From positions 19,758,723 through 19,822,722 of the forward strand of contig NC_134282.1 in the NCBI RefSeq assembly GCF_949628215.1: a stretch of DNA of 64,000 bases, given 5' to 3'. This document shows, in pieces, positions 18,201 through 30,981 of this stretch (position 1 is its first letter; every line of letters starts with the position of its first letter). This DNA comes from Phalacrocorax aristotelis. Lineage: Eukaryota > Chordata > Aves > Suliformes > Phalacrocoracidae. A model generated the notes under the pieces. The model did not search any database. It was not told the origin of the DNA and worked only from the letters and a program-made list of their open reading frames with translations. A program made the position numbers and the translations under genes.

Positions 18201-21200
18201 AGATAGGATTAATTTTCATTTCCTCAGAAAAGTTTGTGCTGTAATAATTACTGATTTCTCTCCTGTAACTCCTGATCACAAATTCTGAATTACCTGTTAC
18301 ATCAAAATAGCAAAATGTAGCATTTATGGAATAGAATGTTCTGGAATAACAAGGAAATAAACAAGTTGTTTAGTCAGTTGAGGCTAAGACAACATTCTCT
18401 TGCTTTTTTTTTTTTTTCTTTCTACTGTGGTATATATCCATGAGGATTTTCCTTTCATAGTACCGTTGTATTTCATGGAAGTGACCAACAGCAGGTATCC
18501 CAGCTGCCACAGTCCTTGAAAGAGGTAGGGCAGCTTGGCTTGCCCAGAGGATTTGAAATGACTCGTAGATGTCAGTAAGGTAATGCATTACTTGTTTTGT
18601 TTGGAACAAAGATCCGTACGGTGGCTGCAGGAAGGGAAAAATGAGCAGTTCTCGCCTTTTTGCAGTGATCCAAACTGAACCATTTTCATCTGGTGAAAAT
18701 GAAAGCAACTAATTGAAATCCTTAGGAGGACGACAATATACGTTGGACAGGTAGGCTTTGTTAAAAGCGAAAAAATTGCTTCTTTTTCACATGCAACGTT
18801 TACCCTATTTCTCTTTTTTACTTCTCTGCTTGCAAAGCACAGGCACGGTATACCATCCCTTCATGCTTTGCCGTGTTATGGTATTTTTAGCACTTGATCC
18901 ACTTTTAAATTTCTGTATTGCAGAACAAAGCTGTGGGTTTTTTGGTTGTGGGGTTTTTTTGTTGTTGTTTTTTTTTTAACTGGTGGCAACTAAACTGCAG
19001 AATAACAAATATTTGTTGCCCTTGGAAAACAAAGGGAAGTGCACAAGTACTAAATGGTTAATTGCTTGATATGTAAAATGAAATACAGGTAAGGAAACCC
19101 TAGCATTTCTAAAGCTTAGGTGTACTGAATACGATTACAAACAAAGGGAACTTGCTGTCTACTGTGTGTCGTTCAGGAATCTCAAAAAGCAGGCTGGCTG
19201 GCACATCTAGGGTGTGGTCCTGCAAGATGTTTGGGCAGATTTAAGCAGCTTGCTTGGCTGAAAAGGGTGGCCTCACCTCAGCTACCTTTACTCTCATCTG
19301 TGCTCCCACTGTTTCTCTCTGCTGGTTCCATACAAGTAAATGGCAACTACAGTTAGGCTGACATATTATTTACTAACTGTTTATATTTCCTCATTTTGCA
19401 CATAATGGCATTCAGATTTCTGAGGAACAGCAAAATAAAATGTATAAAGAGGAATTTAGTTTGTTTAGGAAGCTGTAGGTTGAAAACGGTAAATATTTTT
19501 CTCATTAAAAGTTAATATTTGTTCTAGTGTCAGTATTTTGGAAATAATCTTGTATTTTGTTGACTTTATCATCATCTGGTGAACATGATGCAGAATGTTC
19601 TTGAATTCCTTGGATATCTTGATATGGGTGGATAGCCATGTGTGATTTACATCTATCTTACCAGTTTGAGATGAAAACAGAGGCAGATGAAACTAAATAG
19701 AAGAGCAGTGATGGAAACCAAACAGCTCCAAATCATCTCTCTTCCTTTTACAACTGTTGTGCGCACTCCTTCCTCCCACGGCTGCTTCTTGGGAGCAGAA
19801 GTTAAAGAACTGGTATCTGCTAGCATCAGTGTGCTGTGTATGAATATTGTAGTTTAAACATGTTAATGGTGAAATGTTATTCTTACTTGGATTAACGTAG
19901 CTGATCAATTTATATGCAAGATACTCTTGAATACTTTAAACAGTTTAAGGGTTCTTAAAAATGAAACAAAACTCTCAAATACATTTAATTCTTTTCTGTA
20001 TGAAACTTCTTTCCCTAGCAAACTGATACAAGGGAAAAGCCCTTCTGAAGGTGTGCAGGCATGTAGCTAGGGCATGTTTTTTCAAGCCTTTGAACTAGGT
20101 TAGGAATGTGTCTCAAGATGGAAGAATGAATAGTTACTTGGTGCTTTTAGCCTCCGGGCTTGAAACTCGCAAGAGGAATGTTATTGTGTCTTCAAAGCCT
20201 GTTTCACACAAGCCTTTGTTGAGCAGGAACTTGGAGAGTCTTTGTATTACCATGCACAAAACAAAAACAGCCAGCCACCCAATTTGATCTAATTGGGTGG
20301 TGGTGGTGAGATGCTTCCTCAGTAGGAAGGCTCTGGAAAATGGGGCGCATATTTTTAATTAGGAAATACCCTTTAGAGCAAAGGGATTACCTACACAGAC
20401 ATTTACCAGCTTGATAAAACTCTAATGATACTGATGCAATTCCCCATATGCACATCCTCTCTTTTCCCCTTTTCTCTATGTAGTGCTTTCCCAGGAAGAG
20501 AGCAAATATTTACATTTCTTCTAAATTCTGTTTTGACCCTGAGGTGGTGGTAGCACATCCCTGGAGAAGGCAAGCTGAGGTTGAGAAAGTGGGGTGGTTC
20601 AGGTTGAAGTAATTTTTCCAATGCTTTCTCAAAAATAAATCTGTATTCAGGACTAAATGTGCTGTAATACACTAATATTACCTAAATTAAGACAAACCTT
20701 TCAATCAACATAACTACCAAGTGTTTAGAGGAAATAAAACCATTGCTCTAGTGAACATGATTGGTGAAGTATCCAGAATCGGGGTTTGAAGTGATAAAAA
20801 CTAATTTTTGAGAACAGCAGTTGCTTCAGTAGATATCCAGATAAATCTATTTTCGTTTTGGTGTATGACTAGCCTAATTACATGAGTAGTTTATTCAAAG
20901 TTGAGTAAGATCGACTGAGGCTGAAAAGACAGGAAAATTGATTTCCTTTCTCCAGTTTTTAGTTTTAAAAAAAGTAATGAACTCCACTAAATCTCGGAAA
21001 TTTGAAGCCTGTAGTAGCCAAGCCTACTCAATTTCACCTACTAAATAAAGAGGAGGCTTAAAAAAACAAAAGGAATTGTCTCTAAATGCAAGGTTTATTT
21101 TGTTAAGCAACTTCCTTATGTGTTCAGGATATTTTGTTACTTTTTTGGTTAGCTGGTAACTAAATACAGAGCATACTATTGCACAGTTTCATCCTGATTT

Positions 21201-24200
21201 TCATTCAAACAGTGATTGAAAAGTCATAAATATAAAATTTAACCAAGTAGTAAATAGTGACCGGTATTGGTCATTAATTTCATGTGAAGAATCTGCAGAA
21301 ATGCACAGTAACAGTTTTGTCTAACTAGGGACTATACCAAATGCTAAATTAAAAGGTTATATTGCAGATCAGCATGATTTAGTGGTTATCACTCTTTGAG
21401 AATGAGAATGACGATTAAGAACATAAAAAGATAAGTTTCCTCATTTGCTAATCTAAATTTGATTATTTTAATGACTTTAATTTGAATTAATTCACCGTGA
21501 AGCCAAGTGTCAGTATATACATGATAATTAAATATATTTGAACTGGTGTGATCGTGCAGAAATAAAATGTAGGCATGGAAAAGACCTGGTTACAGGACAT
21601 CATTTGATACAGAGGAGGAGGAGCAGACAATACGTGAAATTGTAGGAGGTTGGGAGGGAGAGAGGAGAGGACAAAACCACAAGTAAAGAGAAATATGGTG
21701 GTTAAATGTATTGAAGGATGAGTGACAGGCAGGCTGTGTAAATTGGCTGGCCAGTTAGTTGGTCTTCTGTAAGAGGTTAGAGAAGGCAAAGGTGTGTAGG
21801 AAGGGGTAGAGGGGCTGGGCAAGCAGATGGAGAAATTGGAATAATGCTGGGAAGCTCAGATTTAAGTTGATGTAATTGGGCTTTAATGGCTTGAATGATT
21901 CATGATCTCTTAGCTTGATAGGCTGTTAAAAAATTTTAAACATAGGTATGAAAGAAGTGACTTACACTGATAACATTGTGGAATTGCAATAGTGGAAAGC
22001 GTTGATGTGCCACAAATTGTTAGAGGAAAAGAATTGTATAAGATGTTGGTAACATTTGTGTAAACATACTTTGGAGGAAGGTTGAATGATATTCCTTCTG
22101 CATGAGTGTGCTATGAAGTATTCCTCGTCTTGGCAGGGAAGGGGAGGATGTAAATTGTTGTACCTACTTAAGTCTATGGGACCAGCGCAGCATGCCTCAT
22201 TATAGAAAATGTCCCTTTAACTTTTTTCTTTCTTTTTCTTCTGTAAGCTGTTACTACACTATTCTGTTTGAATTAATAGCAAGTCGCCATTAATTTTAAT
22301 TAACTATAGTAATGAGTTAGTTCTAAAGTGCTACAAAATGATCTGTAATTCAATGTGTAATTTACCTCCTACCTTGGGTATTTCATCTTTCCCAAAAATT
22401 CTTCTCATGGCGATCGGTGAGCCGTTTGATCTGTCTTGATTCAAGCTTGTTTACTTCTATGTTTGTTAGAGTAGCTCATCGGCTTTTATTCCTTTATCAA
22501 ATAACTCCTGTGATGTTAATTGTGCTTTATGGATTTGGGTCACATTTCAGCATTTGCATTTAGGTTGAAGGAATGGGTAAAGGCAAGAGACTATTAGCAG
22601 GAGTTCTATATGCTTAGAATAAACAGGATTGCAGAACACTTAATGATAGCCTTAGCATTATAGGACTCCTATTGTTTCTAGACCTTTGCAACCTGTTTGG
22701 TTTTTAACTGATACACTCTTATAGTAGCTTCTTACTGATCTTCACTGTAACTTTTTGAAGGTTTTTGTTTTGATTTTGTGAAGTCAGGAGTGATACAAAT
22801 CACTATCTGGAACCCGCTATCACATCTCTGGATGTGAGGACTATATCCTATAGTCATCCTTACAACTACCGTTGTTACAACTTTCCCTGTTCTGAGTCTT
22901 TAGGCTTGGTTCATCCAGGCAAGAAGGCTCATTTAAGGCCAGAAAGAGCTGTGGTAAGTATGGGCAATCATTCCACTTTAGAACCAGAATGCAGGGTGCA
23001 GTTTTGCCACCAGCTTAGAGTAATTGAAGGCCACCGTGCTGTTGCTGTCTCCTTGAACACATATTCCTTTGGAGAGTTCTTTTGGCATCTCCTGTGGTCA
23101 CTCACAGGTGATAGTGCAGGGGAGCACTTGGAAATGTATTTAGGAGGGAATGCCAGACCATTTCTCTAGGCAGTGGCTTGCTCTTAGTTTGGTTAAAACC
23201 AACTGTGAAACCTCTTCTGCAGTAGCCTTTCAGACAGCATTTAAACTTCTTTTTCCCCTCTATTCTGGACTTGGGTTATTTAAAAGTTCAAGTAGAACAC
23301 AGTATGTGATTAGTGCCTTATACTCTCCTTGAAACCACAGTTGTCTTGGCCTACACTATTGCTGCTTCTAGCCTGCATTTTCCTTTTGCCAACTGCAAAA
23401 ACCGTTTGAAATTGCCTGCCTGCACAGTTGCTGTGAAACTGTGACTAGTGAGGTATGATCCTGACCAGCTGTGAGTTGTCCAGAACCAGGTGTACCATCA
23501 GTCCCTCAGCCCCAGAAGCCTTCGCAGGTGTGCTGGGTTAGAATCAGAGCGGTTTTAATGAAATGGGTTTGCTTCTTTACTGGCCCTGGAGGTACTACTT
23601 TTAAGTGTGAATGCAGTATAGGTGTATTTATACTGTTGAAAAAAACCCACTTCTCCATTATGGCTTGTTTCAGTTCAGGTAAAAAATAGTAAGCTGTATT
23701 AAGAAAAGGCATCTTTTACTGGCAAACCTGCACCTGCTGCTTTAGTATTTATACTATTTAGCTGTCTATGTTAGTCATCTTCTCAAAGAAACCTTTACCA
23801 CCGAAACCAAAATCCACACTGACAAATTAGCCTTTCTAGTTTAGATAAGGTTATATGTATGTATGTGGAAAACATCTTCAGGTAAAAATGAAGGAGATAC
23901 GTAATGGCTTCAGACAGCTGTCTTTCAGACCTTCTGATATAGTTACTTAGGATGTCATATGAGAAACAGGCACGGTTCCCACCTTTCTGCCCCCGATTCT
24001 CATCAAATTTAGTGATTATATGAGGATTCAATAAGTAACTGACTCTGATAGAAGGGAACATCAGCCTCCCTGAAACATTTCCTACTGATCTTGTAGCAAT
24101 TCGGATGAGTCTGGGGAAGAAAATTTTTGTTCTTCTATTAAAAAAATCTTTTGCATGTTGTCCTCTGTGGTGTGATACGAAACTGAATGCGTTTTGTCCT

Positions 24201-27200
24201 GCAGATGTGTGATTCGGGGTGGGGGGAAGGAAAAAACCCAACTTGCTGTTAACTATTTGTTGGACTTCTAACATTATGATCTATGTTAGGAAGTAACCTC
24301 TTAAAGACAGCTCTGCCGTTCTGCTGCTGTGTGCAGTGTTTCCAGATGTATGTGAGTATAGCTGGAGGATGAAAATGCTCCAAGAACTATTACAGTCATC
24401 TGTAGCTTAGCATTTTTTTTTTTGCCTCAGTTTTCTGTAGCTTTCTGTTTTAAACTGTATTTATTAAGAAGTGTTATTACATTCTGTTTGTTTTTTCAAA
24501 CTACCGTGTCACTTATTTGGCAGGAGGGGGAGAAGGTTAAAGTTCCTCCTTACCTCCTCCTCCCCCTCTCTCCAGTGAAATTTTTGATTGTTCTGTTTAA
24601 TGAGTCATTTTCTCTACAGCTGAAGTTAATTTAGTGGCTCATCCAAACAATGAGTATTTTCTGAGCAAGGAAGTGAGGGAATGTTAGTTCTTTTCCCCTG
24701 ATCCCACCCACCCCCCCTTTTTTTCTTTTTCAATGTAAAGGTGTGTCTTGGGTGTTTCAAAAAAAAAACATGGAAGAGAACACAGATGTAGGTTTCTTTC
24801 TTCTTTGAAAAAAGAACCTTACATTTCTGTTGCATGAGCTTGACTTACTGTGTTCAGGTTATGTTCCTCCTTTTCATAGACTCACGGAAATCCACCAAAC
24901 CAGATGGGTGAGTAGTTTCCTCCACCTTAAGTAGCTCTGGCAGAGGAAATATTTGGCATCTTCTAGTGGATGTGTTTGTCTGTCAATGACAGGATTCCCT
25001 CAAGTTCATTCTGCTTCAGCAACTAAAGGTCACACAACACACTCTTTTCAGTTGCCATCTGGCAGTTTATTATTAGCAATGGTATGGAAACCAGAAATAA
25101 GAAAATCTGGACCAAAACATTTGACATATTGTTTCTGATGTTCAGTGCAAGCTCAGTTCACCTGTGCTGTGTGGCGACATCTCCTTTACAAGAGCCATCC
25201 AGCCCAGCCATTTAGCATTTGAAGCAGCTACACCTTCTGCTCGAGACACATCTCCCCAGGGTTTCTTCCTTGCATCGCCTTTGGATCCGTTTGCAGTTTG
25301 AATTGCAGTGCCTTAGAAAAATAGGCTTAGTTTTGATTTCTCTGTACCACAGTTAAATTTTTAAGCCAGGTAGTCCTTTGTACCATTATGCTGAAGGCAG
25401 CAGGAAGAGGTGACTCTGCTAACAGAGGTTGGAGGTATTTTATCATTTAAGATTTGGTGACAAAATGTCCACTGACTTCAATGGAGCAGAGTTTTCTCAG
25501 TAGTATAGACAGAGTAGAGGGAAGTAGGTAGAATTTGCAGTGCTGTAGTGCTGCTCTGTGTTCAGAAATGCTCTTTTCCAAGGGTTCTTTATCAGTATTT
25601 AAAAGCTGATAGTGAACGCTATTGAACTGTTATTTTCTCCAGTTCTTTCTTTCCTGAGGAAGTGTATGCGTGCATTAGAGTGAGAGTTGTGTGCTTTGTG
25701 CTGTTTAAGCCAATCTGCCCAAGAACATTGTTTTCCAGAGTTAAAGGGTAATCAAAGATTTGAAATGAAAATCACTTGTGAAATATTTCTGATGTGTATG
25801 TCATAGATTTGTAAAATCTGTTTGATACTTCTGTTGGTTGAACATAGGGTGTTTTGATTTGGCTGAATAATACCAAGTTATTGTGTGTCAGTGTCCTCAC
25901 ACACAAGGCTTTGATTAAGCAACAAAAAAATGCTACAGTATTAAAGACTGGCCTATGTGCAAACTTGCACAGAGAAACAAAAAGTGTGAATTAAGAAAGT
26001 TATCATTTTAATACAAGTGTTTTAATACCATGCATAATAATGACTCGTCTGGGCAAACAAAAATGATGGCATAAAGTGAAACATTCATTTAGACCTTTGG
26101 GGAAGACACAGAAACATTTCATCACAGATCAGGGTGGGTTGTTGGGGTTTTTTTGTTTGGTTGTTTTTTTTTAACAACTGAGTTTAATTTTAATCAGGGT
26201 AAGTTCAGTGACTTCATTTACTTGCGTGGACTGCAGGTATGATCAGCTATTCAGGGTTCAGTCATCAACTCATATTCCCTCTGACTAAACCAGATTCCCC
26301 CCCGCCCCGCAGAAGCCCTTTATGGTTTTGATCACAGCGTATGCCATTATATTCCTGTGTTGAATCAGGCTGCTGAGCTGAACATGCTGTCTGATTTGGA
26401 CCTCTTTCCCAGGAAGAAGGAAGGGTTACTGGAGTAGGTGCAGTTACAGACCTGTCTCTGAACAGCCTCTGGACAAGGGAGAGTTTGTGCCCTATCAGTT
26501 CAGAGCATGGATGGGACTTGTACCTGTGCGAGGCTTTGGGCATGCTTGTACACCATCTTTTCACTGCTACTTTTTAGGCTGTCATTTCAAAGTATTCTTA
26601 CACCTGCTCCCATGCTGCCACCTCCTTCATCTGAGTACAAGCATTCCTGTAGCTGTGCAGGCAGCTACATCAGGGACCTCATCCAGGTTAAAAGTAACCT
26701 GGCTTGGGGAGGGGAGAAATCAATTTTTAATTCAGGTCCTATTTATCATGCTGCTACGCAGTCCCTTGTGCCTGGGCAAAGGAGGGGATGCTGTGTGTAG
26801 TGGGGCTACGTAAAGTAGGTGGGAACACTTAAAGCAACACCAGCACAGGCTTGTAATGGCTTCAAGTAGACATGAAACTGTGATTATCTTCTCCTTACGA
26901 TGTTTTAATTAATTTTTCAGAGTGTCTTTCATAACTGTGACGGTAACTGTGCCTTGAGGTATTATACTGATGGTGTGAAGCAGAAGAGGCTTGGTCTTTT
27001 CCTGCTTTAGGATCATAGGAGCTTTCTAAGTCTAATGGCTGGAAGTGAGCCTTACGCACAAAGGTTCTTTTGTTTTATTTTTGTATAAACCCATTTGATG
27101 TTAAGCAGCCAAATCTCATCCTTTATGGTTAGTCTAGTGCATTTTTTAGAAGCTCCTGGGCTTCCTGTTTAACTTTCAGCCCCTGCTCTGTAAGGGTATG

Positions 27201-28450
27201 CATCTCCTTACATGGTCCTGTCTCATCCCTGCTAGGTCAGGGATACCGAAATGGCACTGGGCACCTCTGCTTAGGAACCTGAATTTCTGCTTAGCAGTAT
27301 TAATTACTCTAGTGATTTTTCTGTCTTTCAGCTATGGAGAGTTTTGTGGATTGACGGTTGTTTTTTTTAAAGAGGAATTCCAGTTATTAATAGAAATGGG
27401 AGTGATTGTGCTGAATTATGTAGTGAGATAGGGGGTCTGTTGATTTGGTTTGTTTTCTCTTGAATAGCTATCCTGAAAGGATATCTGTCTTCTCTCTCTG
27501 TGCTTGCGGAAGCATACAATCCCTTGCTCCTTGGGAAATGTGTCACGCTAAACTCTGTGTAACAGACAGCTAGTAGAACAAATACAATGTTTGAGGCTTA
27601 GTCTGTAAGCCTGTCATTATCAACAACAGATGAACTGGTAGTTTACCTTGCCCAACGTATGACTTTGATACGCAGGGAATAGATCAGTAACTTACTTTGC
27701 TGTTAATCACTAGAAGGGGGCATGCTTTTTTGTGCCACAAGGCAGATTCTAGGTTTTATTTCTCAGATCTACAAGCAAATGTTTTGATTTGGACTTTTTA
27801 CCACCTTACTGCTTAAGAGTTGGGATCAGATGTGTGCTTGTTTTTGTAACAAGGATTAAATGACTAAAACTCAAGACATTCTTTCAAAGAAGGAGAAATA
27901 AAGATTTTTCCTCATGTTTCAGTGCTGGAAAGATAGAGGAAGGGAATAGTAGTGAACTCCAAAGAAAAGCCTGCTGGATCCTTTCAGGAAATGCCAAATA
28001 AAGAGCAGGTCCCAAAGACCAAAATTAGTTAATGAAGTTTTTACTTAAAAAAGAGAAACCTAGAAATTCACATGTGGGATACCTGATGGATGACCTCTGC
28101 AGCGGGCTCGGTGGGCTGATTTTGGAAGCAATAACCACATCATCTAAGGCCTCTGGCCATGAAGGAATTAATAGAAGCCATGCCACTGTAACCCATTGCT
28201 CATCTTCTGACCATCCAAATGCTAATCTGGTGCATCATAATAGTGAGGATGTATTTCTAAAGCTTTAGGTGATGGTCACTTTAAAGAGAAGTGGGGGAAT
28301 TGAAAACACCCAAGCCCAACTCCAAGCATTCTCTCTTTTAATGTTGTATGTCCTGCACTAGTCTGCTAAGCATAGTTAAAGGTAAGAAGCCTTGCTGTTC
28401 AGATGGGTGTAGGAAGGATGTTGAATAGTTAAGCAATTGCAGCTGTATGT

Positions 28451-28464
28451 TCATTAATTAATGA
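28451..28464. promoter_or_regulatory. 14-bp perfect palindrome with two TAAT cores
   Basis: TCATTAATTAATGA equals its own reverse complement and holds overlapping ATTA/TAAT cores, the pattern bound by homeodomain dimers. In AT-rich DNA such palindromes occur by chance, so function is only suggested. Confidence 0.25.
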
Positions 28465-29085
28465 GAAATAGCTCTGGCTGTGGCCTTTGGTAAGTCATAT
28501 ATGCGGCTTATGATGTGTTGAGAAATATTATGCTGTTATTTCCCTGTGCTCTGATGTATCGTGTCTCTTTTTTCTTTCCCTGTAGGTCTGCTGGGGCAGG
28601 GACTGTTATTTTATTTTGTTTGTTCAGCGGCAGGTAAAGTGAGGCCTTCAACTGTGGCTGAGGCTTCTGTATGTGGTTGCAGTGCAAACAATAGGAATAA
28701 TCATTGTCACTGGTTATCACTTCAGCTCCTGTGCAGCACTGGCTGGGCCTTGTCCAAATACGTAACAGTCTGCCGCCGCCGAGGTTCAAAGTGTTCATAA
28801 ATCCCAAATCAACGCGCCTCACCTTGTTCACAAAACTCGAGTTGTCAAGCTTTCTCCCCCTCCTCCATCTTGGCAGATGTTTCTGCCAAAACTTGTCCAA
28901 AAGTGCTGGCACTGGGTTTTTTTTCAAGCCTGCAACATAAAGGTTGTAACCAGGAATATGATGCGTATACCAGCTTCCTTTCCTCTGTATTTAACTGAAT
29001 TACACATGTGATCGCTTTCATTGCCCTGTAATCTGTCTTGCTGTCTTTACTTGCTGATTGGTATTTAAGAATAACAGCAATCTTC

Positions 29086-29531
29086 TTAAAAAGCACATCT
29101 TTCATTATTTAATAAGAATTGGATCCTTTTTAACATCAAGTGATATTTTGTTAAAAAGCAACTGACAGATAATCTGTCTTTTTTTTTTTTTCCCCTCCCC
29201 ACAATCGTTACGCGGCTTGTGGAGTATGCTCCATATATCTTGTGGGAGCTACACGTGCTGCAGCTTCTCAGTGCAGCAGAGCTGAGACAGATGTGGTCAA
29301 TCCCCCCAAAACAACCTGGAACTGTAGCATTTTGAAGAGGGAGGAAAGCTTCTAACTCTTTAATTTTATTATCCCAGTCATCTAAATTTAAATCTTTGGT
29401 GATTTCAGGGATGGTGAAACCAGGCAGCTTGGGAGGTTCCTCTTTTGGGGCACCTGGGAGAAAGCACAAGCCAGACAACTGGTACAGACAAGCAAAAGGC
29501 ATTGAAACGCACAGCGCGATCACTTGAGCCC
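29086..29531 (-). other. Antisense open frame with protein-like composition, unidentified
   Basis: On the minus strand a frame stays open from beyond 29531 down to a stop at 29086-29088. Read from about 29450 downward it encodes GAPKEEPPKLPGFTIPEITK, then DLNLDDWDNKIKELEAF and LPLQNATVPGCFGG, which is charged, non-repetitive and protein-like. The minus strand has a fair splice acceptor just before this (tgtgctttctcccag ending near 29453) and another (ctctccctcctgcag) near 29532. There is no ATG at the start of the open region; the first in-frame ATG is at about 29502. A run of A follows on the minus strand (29180-29192), so a retrocopy is possible. I do not recognise the product. It could be an antisense exon, a retrocopy or chance. 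Confidence 0.25.
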
Positions 29532-30946
29532 TGCAGGAGGGAGAGCTATATTTAACAGATACAAGTGCTAATAATGAGACTTCAAAGAAAGCACACCCTT
29601 TCCTTCCACAGCTGTGCTCAGCCGCGCAAAAGAGGCAGGGTAGTTTTCCAGTGGAAGTTTGCTTCGTGTCTTTGCCTTGGGGAAGAAGTTCAGAGTGCTC
29701 TGAAATTAGCTTAGGATTTCAGAAAGGGAAAAGGGAAAGAAGATACAAGGGTAATTATGAATTTTGATACCAAACCCATCATTCTGAAACTGAAGATTTT
29801 TTTATTCCATATTGTATTTCAGGGGATTAAAAGGTTTTGGGCATTTTTCCTCCCCTCTGTTTCTTGCTGAAAGTTGTTTGTGTAGCTTTATTGAAGCACA
29901 AATAGAAGTTAGGCTGTCTTTTTGGACAAAATATTCACAGTCTTTCTATAACCGAAGACCCTTCCATGATGTAGGGTATAGCTGTGATTGGGTTTATTTT
30001 TGAGTGGTTTTTGCCCTCACCTATGAAGCTATAAACTGTAAAGGGAACTTGATATGCTTGTACTGTATTTGCAATTTAGATTGTAGAGTGTTTTGGAGTG
30101 CACATGTTTGGCTGCCAATGAAACCACTGGCTGTGAGTCAGAAGGCATCAAACGTTGTTTTCAAAAGTGTCCTTAAGGATGAGGTCACGTAAACGATGGA
30201 AAAATATTTCATAGTGTTCTGAGAAGCGGTAGACGTGTATTTCGTATCTTGTGAGTAGGTGACCTGGGGGCTGGAGGGTACATGTCCGCTTTCCTAGCCT
30301 ATATCAGCCTGATAGATTCCTTCTTAGTTCCTTTAAAATGGTTTGTTATGCATGTGTAGGGGAATTTAAGGCTGGGAATTAATGGAGTCTGTTTTCTGTG
30401 CAGCTTTCCTTTTTCTTTCACTTCAGCTGTATTCCCATTTCTTGCCTTTCTAAGTTTAATTTAAAAATATTTCTGATTCAACCTTTTAACTTTTTTTTTT
30501 GTTGTGGTATAGAAATAATCAAATATTTACTTTTAGATATATTTTGTTGTTGTGGTGTTAGACACCTTTAAATGCCTCAAGTCAAGAAGTGTAGTGTTAC
30601 ATACACCATAGGAAACACAGGAAGGCTGTTAAATGAGGTTTATTTGCTGCCCAGCTTTGCTTTTCCTTCATGGCTATGTTTAACGAAGGACTAAGGTGGC
30701 TTGCTGAGAAAAAAAAACACCTCTTTTTGGTGCTACCTACTCTGCTGGTTTGGATCGTAAGCTGGAAACGTGTCACTTACAAGCGTCAAATGTGAAGAAA
30801 ATACCTTGTGGACTGTGAGTGCCAGGACTGTTTTGTTCCAGTCCCTCTCCCAAAGCTGCAGTATGTGAACACAGTAAATGGGGCAAAGTTCAGTCCCTCG
30901 CCCTGAGCTTGCTGGTGCTCGCTGCGTCTGCTTCCTCCCGCCAAAT

Positions 30947-30981
30947 GCAATCCAGCTGCCGCCTCAGCTGAGCTGGATTGC
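30947..30981. other. 11-bp perfect inverted repeat enclosing two CAGCTG E-boxes
   Basis: The arms GCAATCCAGCT (30947-30957) and AGCTGGATTGC (30971-30981) are exact reverse complements separated by 13 bases. Two CAGCTG E-boxes lie at 30953-30958 and 30965-30970. The structure could form a stem-loop in RNA or be a paired transcription-factor site in DNA. The stem is too short for a microRNA precursor. Confidence 0.6.

Larger units (their letters stand above)
9700..28500. other. Intron sequence without gene, first part
   Basis: AT-rich DNA with no supported exon, RNA gene or identifiable mobile element. It includes T/G-rich tracts at 13461-13480, 14072-14126, 18933-18977 and 26132-26172. Unusually purine-rich patches occur at about 14950-15290 and 21610-21850. 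Long open frames on the minus strand (12985-13458 and 23795-24274) have no domain or start context worth calling. Confidence 0.5.

Noticed and set aside
23795..24274. 159-codon minus-strand frame in the intron
   Set aside because: No recognisable domain, no codon or splice evidence; length is not exceptional among 48 kb read in six frames.
30947..30981. MicroRNA precursor
   Set aside because: An 11-bp stem with a 13-base loop is too short for Drosha/Dicer processing, and the flanks do not extend the stem.
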